Of a DNA stretch of 64,000 nucleotides, positions 26,863-35,907 are shown one piece after another. Source of the stretch: a bacterium (GTDB lineage Bacteria > Zhuqueibacterota > Zhuqueibacteria > Residuimicrobiales > Krinioviventaceae); contig JAKQIY010000061.1 of the NCBI GenBank assembly GCA_029561455.1, positions 1-64,000 of the forward strand. Reading direction: 5' to 3'. Every line of letters starts with the position of its first letter. Within the stretch, counting starts at the first letter, position 1. A model generated the notes under the pieces. It was not told the origin of the DNA. It made no database searches and saw only the letters and a program-made list of their open reading frames with translations. A program made the translations under genes and the position numbers.

Positions 26863-28191
26863 TTACCTGGTTTCCGAATACATATCCTTAAAGATCTTTT
26901 GCATTTTGCCGGACTTGATATCCTTTTTCAGTTCCTCGGTCGGGCGGTTCAGCCACTGGTGCATCGGATCATTAGCCAGTAAATTATCGATATATTTGTT
27001 GACATCCGGGTCATTAAACTCGCGGGCTTGCGGCAGGAACTTGAAATAGAAATGCTGCGCCACTTCATACATACCATGCCACCACGTGTAATCGGGGCCC
27101 ATCATAGAGGCGCCATGCCGGCCGCGCCGGCCTTCATGATGCCATAATTCCCAGTAGGTCCATTCAATATCGTTACTGTAACTGGCGGTGTTTTTAAGCA
27201 GCTTTTTGTCGGCGACAATTTTCATTATCGCCCCGGCCGGTTCGGCAAATTTTTTATTATACAACCGCACAGTGGCGTCAAACTGGTAATAGTGACCGTC
27301 CACAAAAGCGCTGCCGTGACAAGTAGTACAAACATCCTGCATGCGGTCGCGTTTTTTCTGCCAGTCTTCTTTATAGACGGAAACCGCCGGACGCAGCGTC
27401 CACGAAATGCGCTGGCCCACATCATGGGTTAGCGGCTGTTTGAGGGCCGCGGACATGTGACAGGTGGCGCAGGTGGGTGCTTCATAATAATCCTGGCCGG
27501 CCACCCAACGGTCGGCCTTTAAATTCATCTGATCGATATGTGTATAATAGGTATTGCCATGCTTGGATTCCTCATAGATCTCTTTTTGCGGGTGGTCGGG
27601 GCCAAGGTGACACTTGGAACAGGCTTCCGGCTGGCGCGCCTGCGAAACCGCAAAAGAATGCCGGGTATGGCAGGCATTACATGCGCCTTTGGAACCATCC
27701 GGATTGACCCGGCCGATACCGGAATTGGGCCATGATTCTTTGGACAGCTTGTTGGGCGATTTGTCATCAATTTTTACTAATGCGCCATGGCAACTTTCGC
27801 AGCCGGTAATAGCTACAGGTTGGCCGGCGGCGACATGCGCCATATATGCATCGTTAGAGTCCAAAATCAATCCGGCCGTGGCATGATAGGAATTTTCCAC
27901 TTCCTGCGACTCTTTGGGATGGCAGCGTGAGCAATCTTTGGGGGTTACCAGGGTGGCAATTTGGGCTTCGTAATGAGTAAATGCGTCTTTATCGCCTTTG
28001 GCGGCGCCATGGCAATCCAGGCACACCACATTATGCCGGCCATGCGCCGAATTATACCATTGATTATATAATCCCCTTGAAACTTCTTTGTGGCAGGTTA
28101 AGCATTTTCCTGCCTGCGTTTGCGGTTTCTGCCCATATACAGATACGGTGAAGTATAAAAATGCAACTGCAATAAACAATCGTTTCAACAT
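26863..28191 (-). CDS. Octahaem cytochrome c of the hydroxylamine oxidoreductase (HAO) family
   Basis: A 442-residue periplasmic protein with a signal peptide (residues 1-20). Eight CXXCH haem sites: 30 (CLTCH), 57 (CLDCH), 87 (CSRCH), 131 (CESCH), 171 (CNACH), 191 (CSKCH), 241 (CATCH) and 288 (CTTCH). HAO family wording is clear, for example YTHIDQMNLKADRWVAGQDY and HHEGRRGRHGASMMGPDYTW. The ATG at 28191 is chosen because GGGAG lies 6 bases upstream; a TTG two codons earlier is less likely. Paired with a NapC-like protein it probably works reductively (nitrite or hydroxylamine to ammonium), as proposed for epsilonproteobacterial HaoA. Whether the tyrosine that cross-links haem P460 is present needs an alignment. 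Confidence 0.88.
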   Translation of the reverse strand: MLKRLFIAVAFLYFTVSVYGQKPQTQAGKCLTCHKEVSRGLYNQWYNSAHGRHNVVCLDCHGAAKGDKDAFTHYEAQIATLVTPKDCSRCHPKESQEVENSYHATAGLILDSNDAYMAHVAAGQPVAITGCESCHGALVKIDDKSPNKLSKESWPNSGIGRVNPDGSKGACNACHTRHSFAVSQARQPEACSKCHLGPDHPQKEIYEESKHGNTYYTHIDQMNLKADRWVAGQDYYEAPTCATCHMSAALKQPLTHDVGQRISWTLRPAVSVYKEDWQKKRDRMQDVCTTCHGSAFVDGHYYQFDATVRLYNKKFAEPAGAIMKIVADKKLLKNTASYSNDIEWTYWELWHHEGRRGRHGASMMGPDYTWWHGMYEVAQHFYFKFLPQAREFNDPDVNKYIDNLLANDPMHQWLNRPTEELKKDIKSGKMQKIFKDMYSETR

Positions 28192-28319
28192 AAGCAACTC
28201 CCGGATTTATGACTTGATGTTTTGTTGGTTTTACGGTCGCCTTATCTTTTTACGATTTTACCAAACCGGTAATGCCGCAAAACGCCGGCTATTATTAAAG
28301 AACTTTTAAATTTTTTTGG

Positions 28320-28338
28320 AACATTTTTAAAAAATGTT
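28320..28338. promoter_or_regulatory. Perfect 19-bp palindrome upstream of the HAO-like gene
   Basis: AACATTTTT-A-AAAAATGTT is a perfect inverted repeat about 130 bases before the HAO-like ATG. It is AT-rich and could be an operator for the cytochrome operon or simply end transcription of the preceding FISUMP gene. I do not recognise it as a known FNR, NarL or HcpR site. Confidence 0.35.
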
Positions 28339-28437
28339 ATTATCAAAATAACAACAAATTAGCGGTTAAAATTATTCATTGCCGGTTATTCACAGAACCT
28401 GCTTACAAGCGCTTTTCCGACAAATGCGTGAATCGCA

Positions 28438-29175
28438 TTAATCCATAACCAACCGCACAGACAACCCGCTTCTTTTATTATAAAAAATATAACGGTTTAT
28501 ATTGGCGTTGGTGCAGGAAAGCTCACGGTACCATGCATAGTCACTGTTCAACTCGGTAGCCGACCAGATTATTGCCGCTTGACCGATAAGATAAAAAGCG
28601 CCGTCATTAAAATTTCGATAGCCCGCAGCCCGCGCTGAAAAGCCGCTGCTATTGGTCGCCCCGGTATTGGGGCTGGCCCAATATCCGAAACCGGCGGACT
28701 TTACTTTTCCACCTTCCCCGGCGCCCCTTAATCCGCTGGCTTCAACATCGGTCTCGCTCATTCCCAGTGTCCTTTCGAGTTGTTTCCATTCCTCGTCGCC
28801 AGGGACATGCCAGCCATCCGGAGCCAGCTTTTTATCACTAGTCACTGCGTACCAGTTATACAAAGCGCCGAATTCCTCGGCGTAATTGCTGTCATTATTA
28901 TAATAACACAAGCCCCCGGTTGTCAGCCCCTTCCATTGGTTATTGCCGGTGATATTCGGGATTGTGTCGCCATTACGATAACGAGTTACCCGCAGATTTT
29001 CAGCCATCCACCATTGGTCGCCGATTTTCACTGTACGATATACATTGCCGTCACAATCGGTCATGGTACCGGTCTCTAATTTCTTTGTTTTCTGGTTGAG
29101 GGGATTTTTTTCTTCACAGGAACTTGTAACCAGGATCATTGTTACAAGCAAAGCCAATAATCTATTTTTTTTCAT
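28438..29175 (-). CDS. FISUMP-domain lipoprotein
   Basis: A 245-residue putative outer-membrane lipoprotein with a signal peptide ending in VTSSC. The Fibrobacter succinogenes major paralogous domain fills the rest: TVKIGDQWWMAENLRVTRY, then ALYNWYAV, then APDGWHVPGDEEWKQLE, then GYRNFNDGAF, a stretch with IWSATE, and a final SGLSVRLV. The domain is found in cell-surface proteins, but its biochemical role is not known. The ATG at 29175 follows GGGAA. It lies between the cytochrome operon and the sacsin-like gene, on the same strand as both. Confidence 0.88.
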   Translation of the reverse strand: MKKNRLLALLVTMILVTSSCEEKNPLNQKTKKLETGTMTDCDGNVYRTVKIGDQWWMAENLRVTRYRNGDTIPNITGNNQWKGLTTGGLCYYNNDSNYAEEFGALYNWYAVTSDKKLAPDGWHVPGDEEWKQLERTLGMSETDVEASGLRGAGEGGKVKSAGFGYWASPNTGATNSSGFSARAAGYRNFNDGAFYLIGQAAIIWSATELNSDYAWYRELSCTNANINRYIFYNKRSGLSVRLVMD

Positions 29176-29453
29176 AATTCCCGGCAATAGTGGTTAAAGG
29201 TAACTGATCACATAAATATAATTCACACTTTTCACAAAAACAACAGCGATAATAATTTAAAATAATTTTACTAATAAAAAATGGCAGCCTGGTATTTCCA
29301 GACACCCACCCCGGTTTTTATGACCCTGTCTTGCCGGTGGTTCGCCAGGGTCTGTAGCAACATTACTGTCCTTGGTGTTCACAACTCCATAATTATTTAT
29401 TAGAAATTTACGGTTTTTCAGATAACAAGATAGCTGCTACATGTCCAATTATT

Positions 29454-32400
29454 TCATGCGTTTACCCTGAACTGCGGAGAATGAGTTGCGGCAGGTCGGG
29501 CAATATGATCGTGACTATCGTTTACTATGCCCAAATCGGCCAGAATTGCCTCTGCTTCTTCCATCGTGTCCGCACTAAGAATCTCTTTAATGCCGGCTGC
29601 CACCAACCCCGCCTGTACAAATGGGTCTATTTGTGAAGCAATTTCCCGGGATATTGCCAGCCACGGTGTTTTATTATTCACTTCCTGGTAATACAATACA
29701 TAATTTTTCCGGTCCAGATATGCTGCAATCGCTTCGCTAGTATTTTTAACAACATCATTATTTATATTCAAAGAGAACTCGATCTTTAACGACCGCATTT
29801 TATAAACAAGCAATTGATCGATAAACGAGAGAATATCTTTATTTATCGGGTGAACAATGATCGATTTGAACAGGCTAAAGATTAAATTTTTCCGCTGTGT
29901 AATGCGCGTCATCAGTTCACGGTCGACTGTCGATTGCTCGCTGTCTACCAGCTTGTACTCGGCTGCATTGTGTAATAACTGTACACCGGTAGAGTTCATT
30001 GCCCGCCAGGTTGCAGGGTTGATCGGTATAAAAGATGATCGCAATTTTTTATCAAACTTTTGCGCCAGGCCGGACTGATCATTAAAGAATAAATTTACTG
30101 GCTCGGTTAAAATATTGTTAGTGTTTGGTATTATTTTTTTCTGGCTCAGATGCGATAATACATTGACCGGTTTGTCGTTCAGCAACTGGTAACAATGATT
30201 CAGAACCTGTAAACCGGTTTCGGGAAGGGGTTTGTTGCCGTCCTGGTATTGTTGATTGATCTCGATAATCACATCGATGATATCCTGGTCTGTGGGATCT
30301 TCCCGAACATTCAGCTTTAAAAGCAAATCGGCATAGTGATACCAATAAGATTCAAGCTGCACCCTGTATTTACCAAAATCATGTTTGCCTAAAAATACCT
30401 TTTGCGCCGGCAAATAACCTTTTCCTTCCACAAAGATAAACGGTTTTCCCTGCAGCAGGTCGATTGCTGGGTCATTCACATATTTGTTTAAAAACCGGTA
30501 GACCAGGGGGGTCACCTTTTCATTGCTTTTAATACAGTTCAGTAAATGCAGTACAACTTTATCACAATCCGGCGTTGTTGGAATTTCCAGGTAATGTATA
30601 AACCCACTGTAACTTTTTTGTTTATCTATATCCAAAAAGAGGGCCGTGGATTTAAAAAGAGCCGCGTTAAAAGTTGTATACAATTCATCAACGGAATGCC
30701 ATTGCACAAAATCGTTTTCCGCCGGCAACCATTTTTCTTTTTTTAACACATAATAATCTTCTTTATCCTTGTCATCAAGTTCTTTCCATATAGAGCCAAC
30801 TATAGCAAAGATATGCTGAATTATATGGCGGTTTTGTTCATCCGGGGGTTGCTTTATCACCTCCCGGATTCTTGATAAAATATCCTGTGAACGCAATTGG
30901 TACGAAATACCCAGCCATTTATAAAATTCAAACAACGATTTTTGCTTTTCTATCATAGGCGCTACAAAGGCAATATTACTGCCGAAAATCTTTTCCCGCT
31001 CCCGGTCATAAAAATACACATCCTGGGGTTTTCTTATCTTGCCGTCATAACACTCGATGATCTCTAACTGCTGATAAATAGTTTTTACCTGGTCATTGCC
31101 AATGAACGTCCCCAGGTTACGGGATAAAAACTGCACCAGTTCCCTGATCTTTTCCCTGCTCAATCTGTTCTTGTCCTGAAAACAACGGGGAACAAACATT
31201 TTTACATAATTGATAATATTCAGTTCCTGAATGCCCAGAATTGTCAACAGGTCCCTGTAATTATTTAAAATATATTTATCAACCAGGGAAGTTATGTTCA
31301 GCGGATCTTCAAAATTCCCGGGGATGAACAGTTGTTCGATTGTATATAATTTTTCTCCGGAAGGCCAGATCGGTAATTTGCGCAACCTGGCTATCAGTTC
31401 CTCATCGCCTTTGATTATTTTCCGCTTTTGATCGAACCATTCGATTAAACCGATTATACTCTGTGGATGGCTTTTCCAATGCGCTTCCAGGTGGTTTTCA
31501 TCGGATGGCTCAAAAATATCCCGAATGCCCAGGTTAATAATGTCAATTGCCGCCGGCACATCAAATTCATTGATCAATTGAGATATCCCCGCCGGGTTAT
31601 TGTTAGCGGCAAATACATAAGCCAGGTTGAGCGCGCTAAAAACATCAACTTCTTCTTTGTCCGCTGCCCATAAACTTTTAGGGGCATTTAATTTATTTAC
31701 AACCGATATAGCTATGCAACAATTCTGGATTTCGGATTTGATAGAAGGTAAAATTTCAATCCTTTCCCTGTTGAGTAAACGCTCAATTTCCGCCCCCAGT
31801 TTTTTTCGCCCTTCATCATCCAAAAACCATTCCGGCGCTTCAACCAGGTCGCGTGGATTGCCAAAGCCCTGTAAATGCAGAGCCCGCGCCAGTTCCAGGG
31901 CTCCAAAACGGGGAATATTAATTGACTCGTGCCGCATCAATTTTTGCTTATCAAACAAATCCGGGTGCACCAGCTTTAATCCCAATGCTTCCAGGATATA
32001 AGCTATTTCATATTCGACTTTATCTTCAAGTAAAAAAGTCTCACGGGGCAGCAGCCATTCACCGGAATTACTGTATACAATCCGCGCCTGCGCCAGATTC
32101 ATTTGTAAAATATCCCAGATCTTCTTTACTACCGGCACATTATGCCCCTCTATAACCTGTTGATGGGCATCGCGAATTCGCTCCAGAAATTCCCAAAACT
32201 CTTTTGGGCCTAAAAATTCGGCTATTGAGGTTAAATTCCCAATCAACGATCTGGCGACCTCAATTATAGCTGTTTCATTCCATATCGCCTGGTAATCATT
32301 TTCAAATATAACCCTTTTCCGGTCGGAGGAAGTAAAAAAATCGGCATTTATATGAAAAGGTAAACTGGTAATTTGAGGAATAGGCAGATATGCATAAAAA

Positions 32401-33188
32401 TGGCCGTGAAAATTTGACATGTCGCCGGGAATAGCAATCGCGACATCAGCCTCGCGCTTTTCTTCGATCTGGTACGGATATTTATTACGCAATTCCGCCG
32501 CAGTATGGTTGAAATCGGTTTTGATCAGGTACCACACTATTTCTTTATTGTTGACCAGTAAAACCTGTTTATTATCCTGAAGCGGCTTTTTGATAATTGT
32601 TTGAATTACCTGACCATTTTCCTTGACAACAATATTATTAATCTTTCTCAGGAATAGAATACTGGTCGGCAGGGTGTGCAACAATTCCTGCTTTAAATTT
32701 TCAATGGATTTTTCTGTAATATGCTCCAGTTTTAATTTGGTTCGCACATTACTATGGGGATTTCTGGCCCAGGGAAAGCCAAAATAAGTTTTACCATAAT
32801 CGTTACAATCAATTTCAACAATGCGCTGACCTTCATCAGCTTCCGGGTAAAAAGTCCATTTGCGCCCGGAAGAAACGATGATCGGGTTATCGGTGATCTG
32901 GTAAGCGGAAAGAAAACCGATGCCGAATACGCCGATAGTATTTAATTCCGTACTTTTAGCGCCTGCGGCAATTTTGCGCATGCGGTCAAAATCCAGTTCG
33001 CGAAAAGAGCCGTTATTTTCAACGAACATGGCCATTTCGTTAATATCAAACGAAACCGAGGTAACGTCCGGGGCATCATCCGCGTTTTGCAAAATTTCAT
33101 TGGTCAGAGTGGCATACCCTTTCAGGTCGCGTAATTTTGCCCCTAAAAACCCCAAAAAATCAACTGTTTGTTCAAGATATCTTTTCAT
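29454..33188 (-). CDS. Large sacsin-like GHKL ATPase
   Basis: A 1244-residue cytoplasmic protein. Residues 1-230 form an Hsp90/GHKL ATP-binding domain of the sacsin type: N-box LTNEILQNADDAPDV at about 28-42, MFVENNGSF at about 54-62 (the D-x-G-x-G position), and GVFGIGFLSAYQITDNPII at about 86-104. The long helical remainder has no catalytic motif I recognise, and the last 70 residues include TMEEAEAILADLGIV, like the C-terminus of other prokaryotic sacsin-like proteins. Such proteins may act as chaperones, and relatives occur in defence islands; a role here is not known. It is a single gene, and a MITE copy sits 104 bases upstream of its start. Confidence 0.8.
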   Translation of the reverse strand: MKRYLEQTVDFLGFLGAKLRDLKGYATLTNEILQNADDAPDVTSVSFDINEMAMFVENNGSFRELDFDRMRKIAAGAKSTELNTIGVFGIGFLSAYQITDNPIIVSSGRKWTFYPEADEGQRIVEIDCNDYGKTYFGFPWARNPHSNVRTKLKLEHITEKSIENLKQELLHTLPTSILFLRKINNIVVKENGQVIQTIIKKPLQDNKQVLLVNNKEIVWYLIKTDFNHTAAELRNKYPYQIEEKREADVAIAIPGDMSNFHGHFYAYLPIPQITSLPFHINADFFTSSDRKRVIFENDYQAIWNETAIIEVARSLIGNLTSIAEFLGPKEFWEFLERIRDAHQQVIEGHNVPVVKKIWDILQMNLAQARIVYSNSGEWLLPRETFLLEDKVEYEIAYILEALGLKLVHPDLFDKQKLMRHESINIPRFGALELARALHLQGFGNPRDLVEAPEWFLDDEGRKKLGAEIERLLNRERIEILPSIKSEIQNCCIAISVVNKLNAPKSLWAADKEEVDVFSALNLAYVFAANNNPAGISQLINEFDVPAAIDIINLGIRDIFEPSDENHLEAHWKSHPQSIIGLIEWFDQKRKIIKGDEELIARLRKLPIWPSGEKLYTIEQLFIPGNFEDPLNITSLVDKYILNNYRDLLTILGIQELNIINYVKMFVPRCFQDKNRLSREKIRELVQFLSRNLGTFIGNDQVKTIYQQLEIIECYDGKIRKPQDVYFYDREREKIFGSNIAFVAPMIEKQKSLFEFYKWLGISYQLRSQDILSRIREVIKQPPDEQNRHIIQHIFAIVGSIWKELDDKDKEDYYVLKKEKWLPAENDFVQWHSVDELYTTFNAALFKSTALFLDIDKQKSYSGFIHYLEIPTTPDCDKVVLHLLNCIKSNEKVTPLVYRFLNKYVNDPAIDLLQGKPFIFVEGKGYLPAQKVFLGKHDFGKYRVQLESYWYHYADLLLKLNVREDPTDQDIIDVIIEINQQYQDGNKPLPETGLQVLNHCYQLLNDKPVNVLSHLSQKKIIPNTNNILTEPVNLFFNDQSGLAQKFDKKLRSSFIPINPATWRAMNSTGVQLLHNAAEYKLVDSEQSTVDRELMTRITQRKNLIFSLFKSIIVHPINKDILSFIDQLLVYKMRSLKIEFSLNINNDVVKNTSEAIAAYLDRKNYVLYYQEVNNKTPWLAISREIASQIDPFVQAGLVAAGIKEILSADTMEEAEAILADLGIVNDSHDHIARPAATHSPQFRVNA

Positions 33189-33928
33189 TTTTTTCCCTGC
33201 ATATCATATTACTACCGATAACACATTACCAGTTCAGCATCCATTATGTAAACAGACTGTCCGAGAACCCAGAGTTCTCCGCTCCAAACAAGAGAGATTG
33301 TGTGAAAACCAAAATTATTACTGTAAAAAGTGGAGTGCATCGCCTTTATGCGATGCGTTGGGCCGAAGGCCCAAATATCATCTGTAACATGAAAACCTTA
33401 CTGATTATTACATATATGCTCCATGCCATTTAACTATATGTTTTTATTAAACAATAAATTGATTCGAGGCCGCCTGCGGCGGCCCACAGTCCATAAAGGG
33501 ACTGTACTCCGGGTCCGGTAAAATCTGAGCTACTTTCAAGAGCTGACAACTAGGCTTTTACAGGCGTTTTCACACAGTCTCAAAAGTCTGGAGCGAAAAT
33601 TAAATGCAAAACTTTGTTTCGCAAATGATTATTGTTTATACAATTATTGAAAACTTTAGTTTTTCACCTCTTGTTAGATAACGAAATTCCTTCAAAACAT
33701 TTTTTGAAAGAAAATACTGGTTCTCAAGCAGTTTGCACAGAACGCTACAGTGAAACAGACATTTATTAATTACCGGAATATAATATATGAACATTGTGCA
33801 ATTAATGCAGATATTTACAAACACCAATCACCGGTAACCGGGTGTACTGGATAAATTTTCCCCCGGCAGGGAATCCTTGTCCGGCTTGAATTATCAATAT
33901 GCCGGTGATCGATATACTCGAAACTTTA
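33189..33928. other. Gene-less stretch carrying MITE copy 2
   Basis: This holds the inverted MITE copy (33293-33582). The sequence at 33583-33928 shows no gene I can support; a 63-codon frame on the minus strand lacks a ribosome-binding site and any familiar sequence. Confidence 0.6.
33293..33582 (-). mobile_element. MITE-like element, copy 2 (inverted)
   Basis: This is the reverse complement of the element at 24767-25057, about 95 percent identical by eye, with the same internal hairpins. One terminal repeat has a single change (AGAGATTGTGTGAAAAC). Further out, CGCTCCAAAC and the complement of GTCTGGAGCG suggest an imperfect outer arm from about 33281 to 33593. There is no open frame. Confidence 0.8.
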
Positions 33929-35026
33929 TTAAAACGGCAACTCTATTTTCAGGTCATAGTCCTTTTTTATTTGCAGCATGGTTTTTTGCATGGTCTCCTT
34001 GATCGGCACGCCATGCTCCATTATATATTGCTCGCGGTTATGGCCTTTTTCACCGGCGGTGTAAATTCTGTCGCAGCCCGGCAATTTGCCGGCGTTACGC
34101 ATGGCGCGAAGTATGTTGCCGGTGATTTGGCGGAATTCGTCCAGATCAATAAAATTGGCCACATTCAAAGCCAGGAAGAAATGGCCCAGTTTGTTGGGGA
34201 TTTTATTACCCTGGTCGTCAAATCCCGATAATCCCCACGAAAACGGCCCGCCGCTTAGAGCGGATGATAAAATCTCTACCATCAGACCCAACCCATAACC
34301 CTTGTGTCCGCCCAGTTCTTCGCCCACTCCGCCGAGGGGCAATAAGGCGGCTTCTTTGCTTCTGAACAGCTCCAGCACCTTTTTGGGATCACTGTGAAAA
34401 TGGCCTTCCTTGTCAATTACCAGTCCTGCCGGCACGGGTTTTCCTTCGCGATCCAGTGTTTCTACTTTGCCTTTTTGAATGATCGAAGTCGCCATATCCA
34501 GCAGAAAAGGGAACTCTTCATCGGTTGGCGCGGCAAAGGCAATCGGGTTGGTGCCGTACATGGGGTCGCGGCTAAAAGTTGGCGCTACGGTCGGCCGGGC
34601 GTTGGTCACGGTGAGGCCGATCAATCCTTCATTTGCCGCCATAAGTGGATAGTAACCGCAAATGCCAAAATGCGTACTGTTACGTACAGCCACTGCGCCG
34701 ATACCGACCATTTTGGCCTTTTCTATGGCCAGCGCCATAGCGCGGTACGAAATAACATGGCCCATACCATAATGACCATCAATTAATGCCGTACTGGGCG
34801 ACTCTTTGATTATTTCAATATTGGTAACCGGAGTTTGCACTTTATCTTTGATAAAATCCAGGTACATCTTTAAGCGGCCAATACCGTGCGATTCTATACC
34901 ATGAATGTCCGAACGAATGAGAACATCCACAATAATTTCAATATCCTTTGCCGGAACGCCAACTTTTAAAAAAGCTTGTTTCATAAACTCTTTCAAATCA
35001 GCCACAGGTACGCGAATTACTGACAT
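33929..35026 (-). CDS. Malate/L-lactate dehydrogenase (Ldh2 family)
   Basis: A 365-residue cytoplasmic NAD(P)-dependent 2-hydroxyacid dehydrogenase of the Ldh2/MDH2 family. Hallmarks are SDIHGIESHGIGRLKMYLD near residue 33, ALIDGHYGMGHVISYRAM, VAVRNSTHFGICGYYPLMA, TNPIAFAAPTDEEFPFLLDMAT and a GGHKGYGLGLMVEILS segment. The family includes malate, lactate and ureidoglycolate dehydrogenases; the substrate cannot be chosen by eye. The ATG at 35026 is preferred (CGGAG 8 bases upstream); a longer frame would overlap the SWIM gene by 4 bases. It is the last gene of a three-gene minus-strand run. Confidence 0.9.
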   Translation of the reverse strand: MSVIRVPVADLKEFMKQAFLKVGVPAKDIEIIVDVLIRSDIHGIESHGIGRLKMYLDFIKDKVQTPVTNIEIIKESPSTALIDGHYGMGHVISYRAMALAIEKAKMVGIGAVAVRNSTHFGICGYYPLMAANEGLIGLTVTNARPTVAPTFSRDPMYGTNPIAFAAPTDEEFPFLLDMATSIIQKGKVETLDREGKPVPAGLVIDKEGHFHSDPKKVLELFRSKEAALLPLGGVGEELGGHKGYGLGLMVEILSSALSGGPFSWGLSGFDDQGNKIPNKLGHFFLALNVANFIDLDEFRQITGNILRAMRNAGKLPGCDRIYTAGEKGHNREQYIMEHGVPIKETMQKTMLQIKKDYDLKIELPF

Positions 35027-35076
35027 GGTTTTCTCCGTTAATTTTATGGTATGACAACAATATTGATTTTGACGTT

Positions 35077-35874
35077 TCACTTTAACCGGCCGACAAGTTG
35101 TTCCAGGTACACTCCTTCATTTTCAGCGGCGGGATGTGATATTAACATATCATATTCAGCTCGGATTGCCTGCCGGTGTATATCAAAATCCGGATCCGAC
35201 AGGGTGGTTTCTTCATAACTATCTGCAATATCCGCCAGGTACCCCTCCGGTAACGACTGGTCAAGCCGGTTATGCACAAGTAATTTCAATAAACAATGCA
35301 AAATTTCAAAAAGCAGCGTCCGGGCATGTTCCCATTTATTTTCATGGCGCAAATACCTGGCGCGCACCAATAATATTTTACAAGCTTCTATTACTTCAAA
35401 GGAACCAACCTTTTCGCCTGCCGGGATCTCTAATGCCAGGGCAACATCCCGGGGTATTTTATGCAACTCTTGCTGAGCGGATTCATGGGCAAAAAAACTG
35501 CTCAATTCCGGCATGGCTTCCGCCAGGTTTACATATAATTCGACCAGAGTATTTTTGTCAATATCGCGAATGGTTTTTCGCAGCGTGGAAAAGCTGATAA
35601 AGCTACCGGGACCGGCCAACCAGGCGAGCAGCATAGCCACTTTATGTTTACAGGGGCGGCTGCCGGCGGCACAGGTACATCTGCCAAATAACTGCCCATC
35701 TTCTACCACCATTTCCACAACATTATTGCCGTTATCGCGAACCGTGGCTTTTAATCCATAATCGGTTTGAAATCGGTATTTAACCAGATTATTTTCAAAG
35801 ATCTGTTTGCCACATTCATAAACATCATTATCAGCATAATTTTTCACATCAAGCGGAGTAATCCTGGCTGGCAT
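35077..35874 (-). CDS. SWIM zinc-finger protein
   Basis: A 265-residue cytoplasmic protein. The SWIM motif C-x-C-x(n)-C-x-H is at about residues 91-101 (CTCAAGSRPCKH), within the usual context of a preceding beta hairpin (VVEMVVEDGQLFGRC) and a following helix (KVAMLLAWLA). SWIM domains bind DNA or protein. The remainder is helical, ending in segments such as ARTLLFEILHCLLKLL. In other genomes similar proteins accompany helicases; none is present here. It follows a small membrane protein gene by 33 bases. Confidence 0.85.
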   Translation of the reverse strand: MPARITPLDVKNYADNDVYECGKQIFENNLVKYRFQTDYGLKATVRDNGNNVVEMVVEDGQLFGRCTCAAGSRPCKHKVAMLLAWLAGPGSFISFSTLRKTIRDIDKNTLVELYVNLAEAMPELSSFFAHESAQQELHKIPRDVALALEIPAGEKVGSFEVIEACKILLVRARYLRHENKWEHARTLLFEILHCLLKLLVHNRLDQSLPEGYLADIADSYEETTLSDPDFDIHRQAIRAEYDMLISHPAAENEGVYLEQLVGRLK

Positions 35875-35907
35875 AGCGGCACTCCTTTGATTTATTTATA
35901 CGCTACT

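Noticed and set aside
29280-29453. Possible terminator after the sacsin-like gene
   Set aside because: The inverted words ACCCTG / CAGGGT and CTGG / CCAG are short, and the T run is far from the stem; not strong enough to list.
33636-33827. 63-codon frame downstream of MITE copy 2
   Set aside because: AT-rich, Cys-rich translation without a start signal or neighbours; not enough to call a gene.
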